A stretch of DNA of 64,000 nt from DATAOG01 sp963840925 (GCA_963840925.1 CAWJAY010000045.1:53270-117269); one strand, 5' to 3'. Positions 38,565 through 48,417 are shown, counted from the stretch's first letter. Translations and numbers: made by a program. The notes: generated from the letters alone by a model not told the origin.

Positions 38565-38778
38565 CTCGCTCTCCCGAGTTCGTGGTTGCGGCAGCGCCCG
38601 CCAATCCGAAGGCGCAGGCGCTCGACCTGAGATGGCATCCCGAGCCCTCACAGTCAGCCCACGGCCGATCACAACCGCTCGCGTCGCTTCCGGCTGCAGG
38701 CCGGCTGGGCGTCGGAGCCGAAATCCTGCTATCGTTGAGGCGCGGGCCAGCGGTCGCGGTCCGCGATCGGGAGGCGTC

Positions 38779-39132
38779 ATGGTCATGATCGCGCGCGAGC
38801 CGGAGGGGACCATCGAGGGCTACCACGCCCACGTCTACTACGACGAGCGCTCGAAACCGGTCGCGGCCCAGTTGCGTGACGCCGTCGAGAACCGCTTCGA
38901 AGTCCGCCTCGGCCGCTGGCACGACCAGCCGATCGGCCCGCATCCTTGCGGCAGCTATCAGATCGAGTTCAAGCCGGAGCTGTTCGCCCTGCTGGTTCCC
39001 TGGCTCGCGCTCAACCGCCAGGAGCTGTCGGTGTTCATCCACCCGCAGACCGGCAACGCGCTCGCCGACCATACCGCGCACGTGATCTGGCTCGGCGACA
39101 GCTGGCAGCTGAACCTCGCCGCGCTCGGCTGA
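38779..39132 (+). CDS. DOPA 4,5-dioxygenase family protein
   Basis: This 117-residue protein has IEGYHAHVYYDERSKPVA at the start, with the H-x-H iron ligands, then GRWHDQPIGPHPCGSYQIEF and LSVFIHPQTGNALADHTAH, the pattern of small DOPA 4,5-dioxygenase-like proteins. These open catechol rings in fungi; in bacteria the substrate is unknown. It stands alone, divergent from the YHS gene. Confidence 0.85.
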   Translation: MVMIAREPEGTIEGYHAHVYYDERSKPVAAQLRDAVENRFEVRLGRWHDQPIGPHPCGSYQIEFKPELFALLVPWLALNRQELSVFIHPQTGNALADHTAHVIWLGDSWQLNLAALG

Positions 39133-39165
39133 CCGCCGCCTCCGGGTTGAGGGATTGTCAGCCGG

Positions 39166-40480
39166 TCAGCGCAGGTCCTCCCCGACCTCCTGCCAGGTGC
39201 AGCGCTCCTCGACCACGGGCGCCGTCTCCGGCTGGCCGATGCCGCGGGTGATCAGGCCGATCACGCGGTCGTCGTCGTCATAGTCGAGGTGGGCAGCGAG
39301 CGGGTTGGCGAACTCGCCGATGCCGAGCGGCGAGCTGACGGGGGCGATGTTGATCGTGACGTTGACCTGCTTTGGGCACAGACGCGAATCGACGTAGTCG
39401 CGCACGAACTGATCCGGAATCGGATAGCTCAAAAGGTCGTTGGGGTCGCTGAACGCGATCAGTTCGGTGCCCTTGAACAGACGTTCCTGGTAGCTCATGC
39501 CACCCGCGACGCAGTGGGCCGGTACGGCATCCCGAACGCCCGCCGGCTCCAGGCCGCTTTGCAGCAGGGGCAATTGGTTGGCGAGCATGAAGATCTTGAC
39601 GTCGCGCTCGCGCAACGCCTGCGCCACCGGCTCGACATTCGGCCCGCGCACCCCCTTCTCCTTCACCAGTCGAGCGAGACGCTCGAGCGCGTCGGTGGTG
39701 ATCCGGCTACCGAGGCTGTGGGTGATGAATACGAAGTCGTCGTTGTCGAGCCGCGAGGCGAAGCCCGGACCGTCCGGCCTGCATACCTGTTGCGTGTCCG
39801 GCAGGGCCTCCCAGTCGGCGCTGAGCGCCCAGCACAGCGCCTGCGCGACCGACGCCTGAATCCGTTCGCGGCCGGTGCCGGTGTAGACCAGCGGATCCGC
39901 GGCCACGTCGTTGATGAAGTGCTTGAACAGGTTGTTCACGCTCGCCCGCTTGTGGGCATAGACCGCGGTGTCGTCGAAAGCGTAGGCGTCCTTGGCCGGC
40001 TGGCTGATCGGCGACCAGGTCAGCTCGTAGAACAGCATCTCCCGATCGCGGGCCGTGTTGGTGTGGCGCGTGACGTTCAACGTGCCAAGCGCCTCGCCGG
40101 GAAACGCCGTCGAACTCGACCGGGAAGCCCTTGGCTTCAGGCGCAACGACGTTCAGGCCGAGGGCCTGCGCCAAGTTGGCGCTGAGGCGGGCACTGTAGC
40201 CCGGCACGTGGGTGCCGACGCCATGGACCTTGATCACCTTCAGGATCGGCCGCTCGGGGCCGGCCTGGCCGAGCGGCGGGTAGCCCGCCTGGCGCTCGAG
40301 CAGCGGCAGGATGCCGGGGAACGCCGGGCCGCTGACCTCGCACAGCCGCGTGTCCTCGGCCGGTTCGTCCGATTGCGCCATGAGCCCGCGCGTGATCCCC
40401 TCGCCGAAGCTCGCGCAGCCGCCCAGCAAGAAAGTTGCAACGAGCAGGGTTGCGGCGCGCCCTTCGTTCCCCGACCTCAC
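39166..40480 (-). CDS. Lipoprotein with alpha/beta-hydrolase features, one frameshift
   Basis: From 40480 the minus strand encodes a lipobox (LLGGCAS), then ILKVIKVHGVGTHVPGYSARL. The frame changes near 40105 (in GAGTTCGACGGCGTTTCCC) and continues FPGEALGTLNVTRHTN, ADPLVYTGTGRERIQ, FVFITHSLGSRITTDAL, where the serine would be the nucleophile in an H-S-L-G elbow, and ends near 39166. About 435 residues when corrected. An outer-membrane-anchored lipase/esterase-like hydrolase is the best guess. It is divergent from a DUF4105 gene, and the pair may share a regulatory region. Confidence 0.68.
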
Positions 40481-40585
40481 GTCGTCGCCTCCTGCTCTCG
40501 AGCCTTGTCACGGGCACGCTTCGCAACTACCCCGTCGAATGGCAGCAAAGCCTGTCGCCCGGTCCTAAGCAAGCGACGATTGCGC

Positions 40586-41608
40586 ATGGCCCACCTGGTC
40601 GCCTGGCTCAGAGCCCTCGGCCTCGCCTGCCTCGGCCTCGCCGTGGTCGGGGCGACGCTCTGGGGGGCGCTCGCCCTCTATTACTCCGATCTTCCAGGCG
40701 AGCCGCTCCGGATCGGGCTCGCGGCCGCCTTCGCCCTGGGCACGCTGTTGGCATTCGTCTGCCTGCGCAACCGCTGGCAGGCCTTGCTCGGGTTCGGCAT
40801 CGCCTTCGGCCTCCTGCTCGCCTGGTGGAGCTCGATCGCGCCCTCCAATCAGCGCGACTGGCAGCCCGAGGTCGCGGTCCTGCCCTCCGCCAGCCGCGAT
40901 GGCGATCTCGTGACCCTGCACAACATCCGCAATTTCGACTACCGCACCGAGCAGGACTTCGTGCCTCGATACTACGATCGGACGTTCGACCTGCGGCAGC
41001 TGGATGCGGTCGACCTGATCGCGGTCTACTGGATGGGCGACGCGATCGCCCACATCATGGTCAGCTTCGGCTTCGCCGGCGACCAGGTCGCGATCTCGAT
41101 CGAGACGCGCAAGGAGAGGGGCGAGGCGTATTCTTCGATCAAGGGTTTCTTCAAGCAGTACGAGCTGATCTACCTGGTCGGCGATGAGCGCGATCTGATC
41201 CGGGTGCGCACCAACTACCGGCGCCCGGAGGAGGAGGTCTATGTCTACCGGACGCGCGCGCGGCCCGAGAACGCCAGGCGCCTGTTCCTCGAGTATGTCG
41301 ACAAGATCAATCAATTGAAGGAGCGGCCGGAGTTCTACAATACGCTCACGACCAACTGCACGACCGACGTCTGGCTCCTGGTGCGCGCGCTGTCAGACCA
41401 GCTGCCGCTCGACTGGCGGGTGCTGCTCAGCGGCTATTTCCCCGAGTACGCCTACGCGCAGGGCAGTCTCGATACCGCGCTGCCGTTCGAGCAGCTGAGG
41501 TCGCAGAGCCTGGTCAACGCCAAGGCGCACGCGGCCGACCGTGAGCCGGACTTTTCCAGGCGGATCCGGATCGGCCTGCCGCAGCCGGCGCCGCGGGCCG
41601 ATCGGTAG
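40586..41608 (+). CDS. DUF4105 membrane-anchored protein
   Basis: A 340-residue protein with two or three N-terminal membrane helices (CLGLAVVGATLWGALALYY and LLGFGIAFGLLLAWW) and a periplasmic DUF4105 domain: LVTLHNIRNFDYRTEQDFVP, SFGFAGDQVAISIETRKE and YNTLTTNCTTDVW, with the conserved asparagine-cysteine that suggests a cysteine-peptidase-like (NlpC-related) site. The role is unknown. ATG 40586 is chosen as it directly precedes the first helix. Confidence 0.8.
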   Translation: MAHLVAWLRALGLACLGLAVVGATLWGALALYYSDLPGEPLRIGLAAAFALGTLLAFVCLRNRWQALLGFGIAFGLLLAWWSSIAPSNQRDWQPEVAVLPSASRDGDLVTLHNIRNFDYRTEQDFVPRYYDRTFDLRQLDAVDLIAVYWMGDAIAHIMVSFGFAGDQVAISIETRKERGEAYSSIKGFFKQYELIYLVGDERDLIRVRTNYRRPEEEVYVYRTRARPENARRLFLEYVDKINQLKERPEFYNTLTTNCTTDVWLLVRALSDQLPLDWRVLLSGYFPEYAYAQGSLDTALPFEQLRSQSLVNAKAHAADREPDFSRRIRIGLPQPAPRADR

Positions 41609-41710
41609 CTCGTGGCCTGCCCGCATGCCTTCAACCATCTCGGCCGGTATGCCACACTAGGACTTAGGCGCGCGGGCGCGCCCTTGGTCGGATTAGGAGG
41701 AGGCAGCGCC

Positions 41711-42439
41711 ATGCCGGTCCGCCTGCTCGCGGGGTCCAGCGGCTTCGCCTACAAGCCCTGGAAGGGCCCGTTCTACCCGGCCGATCTGCCCGATGCCGAG
41801 ATGCTCGCCTACTACGCCGCCCGCCTGCCCGCGGTCGAGATCAACAACACCTTCTACCGCCTGCCCAAGGCGGACATGCTCGAAAACTGGGCCGGGCAGA
41901 CCCCGGAAAACTTCCGCTTCATCCTCAAGGCCTCGCGCCGGATCACTCACATCCAGCGCCTGAAGGAGGTGGGCGAGCTGCTCGACTACCTGTTCACGAC
42001 CGCCGCCAGCCTCGGCCAGCGGCTCGGCCCGCTCCTGTTCCAGCTGCCGCCGCACATGAAGAAAGACCTCGACCGGCTGCGGATTTTTCTCGACCAGGTG
42101 CCGCCGGAGAGACGGGTGGCGCTGGAGTTCCGCAATGCCAGCTGGTTCGAGGACGACGTCTTCGATCTGTTGCGCGCCCACGACGCCGCGCTGTGCGTCG
42201 CCGAGACCGGCGGCGGCGACGATGACGAGGACGAAGCCAGCGAGCCCGTGCCGCTGGTCGCGACCGCCTCCTGGGGCTACCTGCGCCTCAGGCGCGAGGA
42301 CTATACCGACGCCGACCTCGAAGCCTGGGCCGCGCGGATCGCCGCACAGACCTGGTCGGATGCCTACGTCTTCTTCAAGCACGAGGACACCGGCGCCGCC
42401 CCCCGGACCGCGCTCCGCCTGATGGAGCTGGTCGGATAG
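41711..42439 (+). CDS. DUF72 (YecE-like) family protein
   Basis: A 242-residue TIM-barrel protein of the DUF72 family, seen from LLAGSSGFAYKPWKGPFYP, YYAARLPAVEINNTFYRLP, FILKASRRITHI, LLFQLPPHMKKDLDRL and SDAYVFFKHEDTGAAP. Widely spread; no proven reaction. A normal start ATG follows GGATTAGGAGGAGGC. It stands 102 bp after DUF4105. Confidence 0.9.
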   Translation: MPVRLLAGSSGFAYKPWKGPFYPADLPDAEMLAYYAARLPAVEINNTFYRLPKADMLENWAGQTPENFRFILKASRRITHIQRLKEVGELLDYLFTTAASLGQRLGPLLFQLPPHMKKDLDRLRIFLDQVPPERRVALEFRNASWFEDDVFDLLRAHDAALCVAETGGGDDDEDEASEPVPLVATASWGYLRLRREDYTDADLEAWAARIAAQTWSDAYVFFKHEDTGAAPRTALRLMELVG

Positions 42440-42466
42440 CTCCGACGGCCTACCGGACCCTCGGCC

Positions 42467-42880
42467 TCAGGCCTCGATCCCGGCCAGCTCGCAGATCAGG
42501 CGCCAGGCGCCCTCGTCGATCGGGCTCACCGACAGCCGCGACTGGCGGACCAGCGCCAAGTGCTGGAGCTTCGGCTCGGCTTTGATCTGCTGCAGGCTGA
42601 CCTCGCGCTGGACCGGCCGGACCGGCTTGACGTCGACCAGGACGAAGCTCCGCTTCGGGTCGGTCGGGTCCTCGTAGGCGGCGCGCGCGATCTCCATGAC
42701 CCCGACCACGGCTGGGTCCTGCATCGAGCGGTAGAAGAAAGCGCGGTCGCCCGCCTGCATCGAGCGCATGTTGCGCGCCGCCTGGTGGTTGTGGACGCCG
42801 TCCCAGGTCGCGATGCCGTCCTCGACCAGCTGCGGCCAGCTGTAGTCGTGGGGCTCGGTCTTCATCAGCCAGTACGCCAT
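42467..42880 (-). CDS. EVE domain protein (YTH-like fold)
   Basis: A 137-residue EVE protein: YWLMKTEPHDYSWPQLVEDG, WDGVHNHQAARNMRSMQAGD, FFYRSMQDPAVVGVMEIA and KPVRPVQREVSLQQIKAEP. EVE domains have a PUA-like fold that may bind modified bases or RNA; in bacteria the role is unsettled. Followed on the same strand by a YciI gene upstream, 14 bp apart, so probably cotranscribed. Confidence 0.9.
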   Translation of the reverse strand: MAYWLMKTEPHDYSWPQLVEDGIATWDGVHNHQAARNMRSMQAGDRAFFYRSMQDPAVVGVMEIARAAYEDPTDPKRSFVLVDVKPVRPVQREVSLQQIKAEPKLQHLALVRQSRLSVSPIDEGAWRLICELAGIEA

Positions 42881-42894
42881 CGGTCGCACCCGGC

Positions 42895-43182
42895 TCAGCC
42901 GACCCAGCTGCCGAGCACGGCGCGCCAGGGGCGGACCTCGACCCGCTCGAACACGCCCGCCCGGCTGTACGGGTCGTCCGCGGTGAACGCTTCGGCCGCG
43001 GCCTGATCGTCGGCCTCGATGATCAGCATGCTGCCGACCGGCTGCCCGCTCGGGTCGAGAAAGCCGCCGCCCGCCCGGATTTTTTCCAACTTGCCGTGAA
43101 GGTATTCGAGATGTGCCGGGCGGTTCTTGGCCCGAAGCTCGCCGGCGCCCGGCCGGTCGAACGCGTTGACGACGAACAGCAT
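42895..43182 (-). CDS. YciI-like protein
   Basis: A 95-residue protein of the YciI family (ferredoxin-like fold): LFVVNAFDRPGAGELRAKNR, AHLEYLHGKLEKIRAGGG, GSMLIIEADDQAAAEAFTAD and DDPYSRAGVFERVEVRPW. It may be a small-molecule binding or degrading enzyme; no function is proven. It lies 14 bp upstream of the EVE gene, a frequent pair in Alphaproteobacteria. Confidence 0.9.
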   Translation of the reverse strand: MLFVVNAFDRPGAGELRAKNRPAHLEYLHGKLEKIRAGGGFLDPSGQPVGSMLIIEADDQAAAEAFTADDPYSRAGVFERVEVRPWRAVLGSWVG

Positions 43183-43253
43183 GGCCTCGCTCCCGGATTT
43201 TTTGTCCTCTGGAAACTAAGCGAAGCGGGCGACGGGGAAAAGCCGGCTCGTGC

Positions 43254-44963
43254 TCAGGCGGCGATCAGCGCGAAACGGTCGACGTCGACCAGGCCGCGGT
43301 CGGTGAGCTTCAGGTGCGGAATAACCGGCAGCGGCAGGAAGGCGAGTTGCAGGAAGGGCTCGCCGAGCGCGCAGCCCATCGACCGGCTGGCGCTCCGCAG
43401 GCGCCGGAGCGCCGCCTGGACCGCTTCGAACGGGCGATCGCTCATCAGGCCGGCGATCGGCAGCGCGAGCTCGGCCCGGATGCTGCCGTCGGCGACCGCC
43501 ACCGCACCGCCCTGCAGCTCGATCAGCCGGTTGACCGCGCGCGCCATGTCGGCGTCGTTGTCGCCGACCACGATCACGTTGTGGCAGTCGTGGCCGATGC
43601 TCGAGGCGAGCGCCCCGTGCAGCGCGCCAAAGCCCTTGACGAACGCCCGCCCGACGTTGCCGTTCCGGCCATGGCGCTCGAGCACGGCGAGCTTGAGCAC
43701 GCCCGCGGCCGGATCGGGCAGGCGGAGCCCGTCCCGCCACGGCAGCGAGAGCGTCAGCCGCTCGGTCAGCAGCGAGTTTTCGACGGCGCCGATCACGGGG
43801 CCGGAGGGCCCGGCGGCCCGCACCTCGAACAGCTCGGGGGCGACCGGGGCGAGCCTGATCGAGCGATAGCCGACCGGCGCCGGGTGGGTGTGGCCGGCGA
43901 ACGCCGCCTCGTCGATCGGCACGCCGGCGCAGATCACGGCGGCGACCGCGCAGCTCTCGAGATCGTCGAGCAGCACGATGTCGGCGCGCTGGCCGGGCGC
44001 GATCTGGCCGCGATCGAACAGGCGGAACGCGCGCGCGGCCGCCAAGCTCGCCGCCCGATAGACCGCGATCGGCGGCGCGCCGGCCCGGATCGCCGTGCGG
44101 ATCGCAAAGTCGATGTGGCCCTCCTCGGCAATCTCGAGCGGGTTGCGATCGTCGGTGCAGAACGCGAACGCGGGCCAGGTCAGGTCGGTCAGCAGCGGGG
44201 CAAGCGCCGCGACGTCCTTGGCGATCGAGCCCTCGCGCGCCAGTACCTGCATGCCCTTTGCCAGTTTTTCGCGGGCCTCCTCCAGGCTCGTGCTCTCGTG
44301 GTCGGTGCGGATCGCGGCGGCGAGGTAGGCGTTCAACGCATGGCCGCGCACGAGCGGCGCATGGCCGTCGACGTGCCAGCCATCGAACGCGACCAGCTTG
44401 TCGAGCACGCCCTCGTCCTTGGCCAGCACGCCCGGAAAGTTCATCAGCTCGGCCAGACCCAGCACCGCCGGGTGGTCGCGCAACGCGACCAGATCGGCCG
44501 CGGCGAGGCAGGCCCCGGACGTCTCGAGCTGGGTCGCCGGCACGCAGGAGCTGAGCTGCACCCGAAGCGTCATCCGCAGCGTCTGGGACGCCTCGAGGAA
44601 ATAGCGGATGCCGGCCAGCCCGAGCACGTTGGCGATCTCGTGCGGGTCGCAGATCGCGGTCGTGGTCCCGCGCGGCAGGACGCTGCGCTCGAACTCGGCG
44701 GCCGTGACCAGGCTGCTCTCGACGTGGACGTGGGCATCGATGAAGCCCGGCACGGCGATCCGGCCGCCGGCATCGACCTCCCGCCGGCCGCGGTATTGAT
44801 CGTAGGTGCCGACGATCCAGTCGCCGCAGACCGCGATGTCGCCCTCGTCCAGCGTGCCGGTCGCGACGTTCAGGATCCGCCCGCCCTTGATCACCAGATC
44901 GGCAGGCTCCCGCCCTAGTGCCTGATCGATCCGGCGACAGAGCTCGGCCTTGGTCGGCACCAT
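43254..44963 (-). CDS. ade: Adenine deaminase
   Basis: A 569-residue enzyme that converts adenine to hypoxanthine and ammonia in purine salvage. Metal-site motifs are IAVPGFIDAHVHVESSLV near residue 70 and AICDPHEIANVLGLAG near 106; FCTDDRNPLEIAEEGHID and SIGHDCHNVIVVGDNDADM carry further ligands. Length and order match Ade-type (not adenosine-type) deaminases. It stands alone on the minus strand, divergent from the TPP riboswitch. Confidence 0.94.
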   Translation of the reverse strand: MVPTKAELCRRIDQALGREPADLVIKGGRILNVATGTLDEGDIAVCGDWIVGTYDQYRGRREVDAGGRIAVPGFIDAHVHVESSLVTAAEFERSVLPRGTTTAICDPHEIANVLGLAGIRYFLEASQTLRMTLRVQLSSCVPATQLETSGACLAAADLVALRDHPAVLGLAELMNFPGVLAKDEGVLDKLVAFDGWHVDGHAPLVRGHALNAYLAAAIRTDHESTSLEEAREKLAKGMQVLAREGSIAKDVAALAPLLTDLTWPAFAFCTDDRNPLEIAEEGHIDFAIRTAIRAGAPPIAVYRAASLAAARAFRLFDRGQIAPGQRADIVLLDDLESCAVAAVICAGVPIDEAAFAGHTHPAPVGYRSIRLAPVAPELFEVRAAGPSGPVIGAVENSLLTERLTLSLPWRDGLRLPDPAAGVLKLAVLERHGRNGNVGRAFVKGFGALHGALASSIGHDCHNVIVVGDNDADMARAVNRLIELQGGAVAVADGSIRAELALPIAGLMSDRPFEAVQAALRRLRSASRSMGCALGEPFLQLAFLPLPVIPHLKLTDRGLVDVDRFALIAA

Positions 44964-45072
44964 GCACCGCGTCTCCGATCCGCAGGTGACGCTGCCAGTC
45001 TAGCCCGTCGCGGCGCCCGAGACCAAGGCGGCAGGCTTGCGCGGTTGCCGGCCGGTTTCTATGGTGGCGGGC

Positions 45073-45162
45073 GCACGAGGGGAGCCGAGGACGGCTGAGA
45101 GGTCCGCGCCCGCGGACGACCCTTGGAACCTGATCCGACTAGCAGCGGCGTAGGGATCGTGC
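45073..45162 (+). promoter_or_regulatory. TPP (thi-box) riboswitch
   Basis: P1 pairs GCACGA (45073-45078) with TCGTGC (45157-45162). Between them are GGGGAGCC, GGCTGAGA, ACCCTTGGAACCTGATC and GTAGGGA, the conserved thi-box core in order. The ribosome site AGGGA (45152-45156) is inside the aptamer and the TTG start of thiZ is only 3 nt past P1, so TPP should block translation directly. Confidence 0.95.
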
Positions 45163-45165
45163 AGC

Positions 45166-45918
45166 TTGGCCAGAGCGCCTCGGACCTCGTTCGACGTCGA
45201 CGTGCGGCAGGCCTCGCTTCGGTACGCGGGCGCGTTCCTGTTCGACCGCCTCGACTTCACGCTCAAGGCCGGACAGTGGACCTGCGTGCTCGGCCCGAGC
45301 GGGGTCGGCAAGAGCAGTCTTCTGCGCCTGCTCGCGGGCCTGGTCGCGCCGGAGGCGGGCGCGGTCGCGTGCAGCGATGGCGGAGCGCTGGCGCCGCGGC
45401 TCGCCTGGATGGGCCAGCAGGACCACCTGCTGCCCTGGCTCTCGGTCCGGGACAACGTCACGCTCGGGGCGCGGCTGCGCGGCGAGCCGCCGGACCTCGC
45501 CGGCGTCGAGGCCCTGCTCGCCCGGGTCGGCCTCTCCGGCCAGCGCGACCAGCGGCCGGCGACACTCTCCGGCGGCCAGCGCCAGCGGGCGGCGCTCGCG
45601 CGCACGCTGATGGAGGACCGCCCGGTCGTGCTGATGGACGAGCCGTTCTCGGCGCTCGATGCGATCACCCGCGCCCGCCTCCAGGTCCTGGCCGCGAGCC
45701 TGCTGGCCGGGCGCACCGTGCTGCTGGTGACCCACGATCCGCTGGAGGCGCTCCGGCTCGGCCACCGCATCCACGTCATGGCCGGCCAGCCGGCGCGCCT
45801 CGAGCCGCCGATCTGCCCCGCCGGCGCGCCGCCCCGTGACCTGCACGACCCCGCACTGCTGGCCCGCCAGGGCGAGCTTCTGGCCGGCCTCGCCGATGCC
45901 CAAGAAGCCGCCGCTTGA
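45166..45918 (+). CDS. thiZ: Thiamine-precursor ABC transporter ATPase
   Basis: A 250-residue ABC ATPase: Walker A GPSGVGKSS near residue 44, Q-loop near GQQDHLLPW, signature LSGGQRQRAALARTL near 132, Walker B VVLMDEPFSALDA near 155, and the switch histidine in LLVTHDPLEA. It starts at TTG 45166, placed 9 bp after AGGGA in the riboswitch. The last bases overlap the start of the permease gene. Together with ThiX and ThiY it should import a thiamine precursor such as hydroxymethylpyrimidine. Confidence 0.9.
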   Translation: MARAPRTSFDVDVRQASLRYAGAFLFDRLDFTLKAGQWTCVLGPSGVGKSSLLRLLAGLVAPEAGAVACSDGGALAPRLAWMGQQDHLLPWLSVRDNVTLGARLRGEPPDLAGVEALLARVGLSGQRDQRPATLSGGQRQRAALARTLMEDRPVVLMDEPFSALDAITRARLQVLAASLLAGRTVLLVTHDPLEALRLGHRIHVMAGQPARLEPPICPAGAPPRDLHDPALLARQGELLAGLADAQEAAA

Positions 45919-46673
45919 GCAACCCGCGCCCGCTCCTGGTCCTGGCCGGCCTGCTGCTGCTCTGGCAGGCGCTGGTCTGGGCCACCGGCGTGCCGCGCTA
46001 TCTGCTGCCGCCGCCCTGGCTGGTCGCCAGGACGCTGATGGGCGACGCCCCGCTGCTCGCCCAGCATGGCGCGATCACGCTGATCGAGATCCTGCTCGGG
46101 CTCGCAGGCGGCGTCTTGATCGGCGCCGCCTCCGCGCTCGCGATGGCGCTGCTGCCGCCGCTCCAGCCCTGGCTCTTGCCGCTGCTGGTGCTCGGGCAGA
46201 CGATCCCGGTGTTCGCGCTCGCACCCTTGCTCGTGCTCTGGTTCGGCTATGGTCTGGCCAGCAAGGTCGTGATGGCGATGCTGATCATCTACTTCCCGGT
46301 CGCGGCCGCGCTGTTCGACGGCCTGCGCCGGACCGAGCCGGGTTGGCTCGATCTGGCCCGGACCATGGGTGCCACGCGCACGCGCACGCTGTTCCGGGTG
46401 CGCCTGCCGGCGGCGCTGCCGGCGTTCGGCTCGGGCCTTCGGGTCGCGACCGCGGTCGCGCCGATCGGGGCCGTGGTCGGCGAGTGGGTCGGCGCCTCGG
46501 CCGGGCTCGGCTACCTGATGCTGCACGCCAACGCCCGCCTGCAGATCGAGCTGATGTTCGCGGCGCTGGTCGTGCTGATGGCGATGGCGCTGGTCCTCTA
46601 TCTCGTGGTCGACCGGCTGCTGGTGCGCCTGATGCCGTGGGCGCCGGAGACGCTGCTGCGGGCCGCCAACTAG
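45915..46673 (+). CDS. thiX: Thiamine-precursor ABC transporter permease
   Basis: A 252-residue permease with about six membrane helices and the SsuC/TauC-type loop that contacts the ATPase (DLARTMGATRTRTLFRVRLPA). It starts at a TTG overlapping the thiZ stop (TTGA). Its location between thiZ and a SsuA/ThiY-like binding protein under a TPP riboswitch assigns it to the ThiXYZ group rather than sulfonate transport. Confidence 0.88.
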   Translation: MSNPRPLLVLAGLLLLWQALVWATGVPRYLLPPPWLVARTLMGDAPLLAQHGAITLIEILLGLAGGVLIGAASALAMALLPPLQPWLLPLLVLGQTIPVFALAPLLVLWFGYGLASKVVMAMLIIYFPVAAALFDGLRRTEPGWLDLARTMGATRTRTLFRVRLPAALPAFGSGLRVATAVAPIGAVVGEWVGASAGLGYLMLHANARLQIELMFAALVVLMAMALVLYLVVDRLLVRLMPWAPETLLRAAN

Positions 46674-46684
46674 GAGTACGATCG

Positions 46685-47624
46685 ATGCGCCTGGTGATCG
46701 CCGCGCTGCTGCTCGCGCTGAGCCTGCCGGCTCCGGCTGCGGCCGCCGATCGGCTGACCCTGCTGCTGGACTGGTTCGTCAACCCCGATCACGGCCCGAT
46801 CCTGGTTGCGCTCGAGCGGGGCTATTTCGAGGCGGCCGGGCTCGAGGTCGAGATCATCGCGCCCGCCGACCCCAACGATCCGCCCAAGCTGGTCGCGGCC
46901 GGGCAGGCCGACATCGGGGTCAGCTACCAGCCGCAGCTGCACATCCAGGTCGACCAGGGCCTGCCGCTGGTCCGGATCGGCACGCTGGTCGCGACCCCGC
47001 TCAACTCGCTGGTCGTGCTCGAGGACGGCCCGGTCGCAAGAGATCGAGGATCTGGCCGGCCGCAAGATCGGCTACTCGGTCGGCGGCTTCGAGGACGCGC
47101 TGCTGCGCGCGATGCTGGAAAAGCACGGCCTGGCGCTCGATGCGGTCGAGCTGGTCAACGTCAACTTCGCGCTCTCGCCGGCCCTGCTCTCGGGTCAGGT
47201 CGATGGCGTGATCGGCGCGTTTCGCAATTTCGAGCTCAACCAGCTGGCGCTAGAAGGCAGGCCGGGTCGCGCTTTCTATCCGGAGGAAGAAGGCGTGCCG
47301 ACCTACGACGAGCTGATCTTCATCGCTCACCGCGAGCGGCTCGACGACCCGCGGCTTGGCCGCTTCATCGATGCCGTCGAACGCGGCGCGCTCTATCTGG
47401 TCAACCACCCGGACGACAGCTTCGCGCTGTTCGTCAAGGGCCGCCCGGAACTTGACGACGAGCTCAACCGGCATGCCTGGACGGATACCCTGCCGCGCTT
47501 CGCGCTCCGCCCGGCCGCGCTCGACCGCGCCCGCTACGCCCGCTTTGCCTCGTTTCTCGAGCAGCAGGGTCTGATCAAGACGCCACCGGCGGTCGATACC
47601 TACGCGGTCGAGCTCGAGCGCTAG
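46685..47624 (+). CDS. thiY: Thiamine-precursor binding protein, one frameshift
   Basis: From ATG 46685: a signal peptide (VIAALLLALSLPAPAAAA), then LTLLLDWFVNPDHGPILVALE and DIGVSYQPQLHIQVDQGLPL, an NMT1/THI5-like binding protein. An extra C before AAG at 47037 shifts the frame; it continues IEDLAGRKIGYSVGGFEDAL, VIGAFRNFELNQLAL to DTYAVELER at 47624. Corrected length about 312 residues. It captures the ligand for ThiXZ in the periplasm; NMT1-like relatives bind formylaminopyrimidine or hydroxymethylpyrimidine. Confidence 0.85.
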
Positions 47625-47646
47625 CTCGACCTGAGATTGCCGGCCG

Positions 47647-48417
47647 CTAGAAGCGGTCCTTGCGCTGGCGGATCTCGGCGAACACCTCGGCATCGCTGGC
47701 ATCGGTCATGCCGAGCCGCTGGCGAATCGCCGGGGCGTTCGGGCGCAGGAACGGGTTGGCGGCGCGCTCGGCGCCGAGCCGGGTCGGCACCGTCGGCTGG
47801 CCCGCTGCCCGCTGGCGATCGGCCTCGGCGGCGCGCGCCCGGAGCGCCTGGTTGTCCGGGTCGATCGTCAGCGCAAAGCGCGCGTTCGCCTGGGTATATT
47901 CGTGGGCGCAGTAGACCAGCGCGTCGTCCGGCAGCTTCTCGAACTTGCAGAGCGAGTTCCACATCTGCTCGAAGCGGCCCTCGAGCACCCGGCCGCAACC
48001 GAGCGAGAACAGCGTGTCGGCGCAGAACAGCGCCTTGGCGCCGGCGAACCAGTAGCTGATGTGGCCGGTGGTATGGCCGGGGGTCTCGATGACCTCGGCC
48101 TCGGCCTGGCCGAGCCGGAAGCGATCACCCTCGACCAGGCCCTGATCGATCCCGGCAATCCGGTCCGCGTCCTCCTTCGCGCCGACGATCCGGCACCCGG
48201 TCGCCTCCTTGACCTCCAGGTTGCCGCCGGTGTGGTCGGCGTGATGATGGGTGATCAGGATCCAGTCCAGGGTCCAGCCGCGCTGGCGCAGCCGCTCCAG
48301 CACCGGGCGCGCCACACCGGGGTCGACGACGCCGGTGATCCCGGCCTCCGGCTCATGGACCAGGTAGACGTAGTTGTCGCTGAGCACGGGGATTTGCTCA
48401 ATCTGAAGCTGTGTCAT
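47647..48417 (-). CDS. gloB: Hydroxyacylglutathione hydrolase (glyoxalase II)
   Basis: A 256-residue metallo-beta-lactamase-fold enzyme. The binuclear metal motif is ITHHHADHTGGN near residue 56; further ligands lie in TPGHTTGHISYWF and LFCADTLFSLGCGR, and the C-terminal half has YCAHEYTQANARFA. It hydrolyses S-lactoylglutathione to lactate and glutathione. The ATG at 48417 fits the family start better than an in-frame ATG at 48456. Divergent from a methyltransferase gene, an arrangement common in Alphaproteobacteria. Confidence 0.94.
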   Translation of the reverse strand: MTQLQIEQIPVLSDNYVYLVHEPEAGITGVVDPGVARPVLERLRQRGWTLDWILITHHHADHTGGNLEVKEATGCRIVGAKEDADRIAGIDQGLVEGDRFRLGQAEAEVIETPGHTTGHISYWFAGAKALFCADTLFSLGCGRVLEGRFEQMWNSLCKFEKLPDDALVYCAHEYTQANARFALTIDPDNQALRARAAEADRQRAAGQPTVPTRLGAERAANPFLRPNAPAIRQRLGMTDASDAEVFAEIRQRKDRF

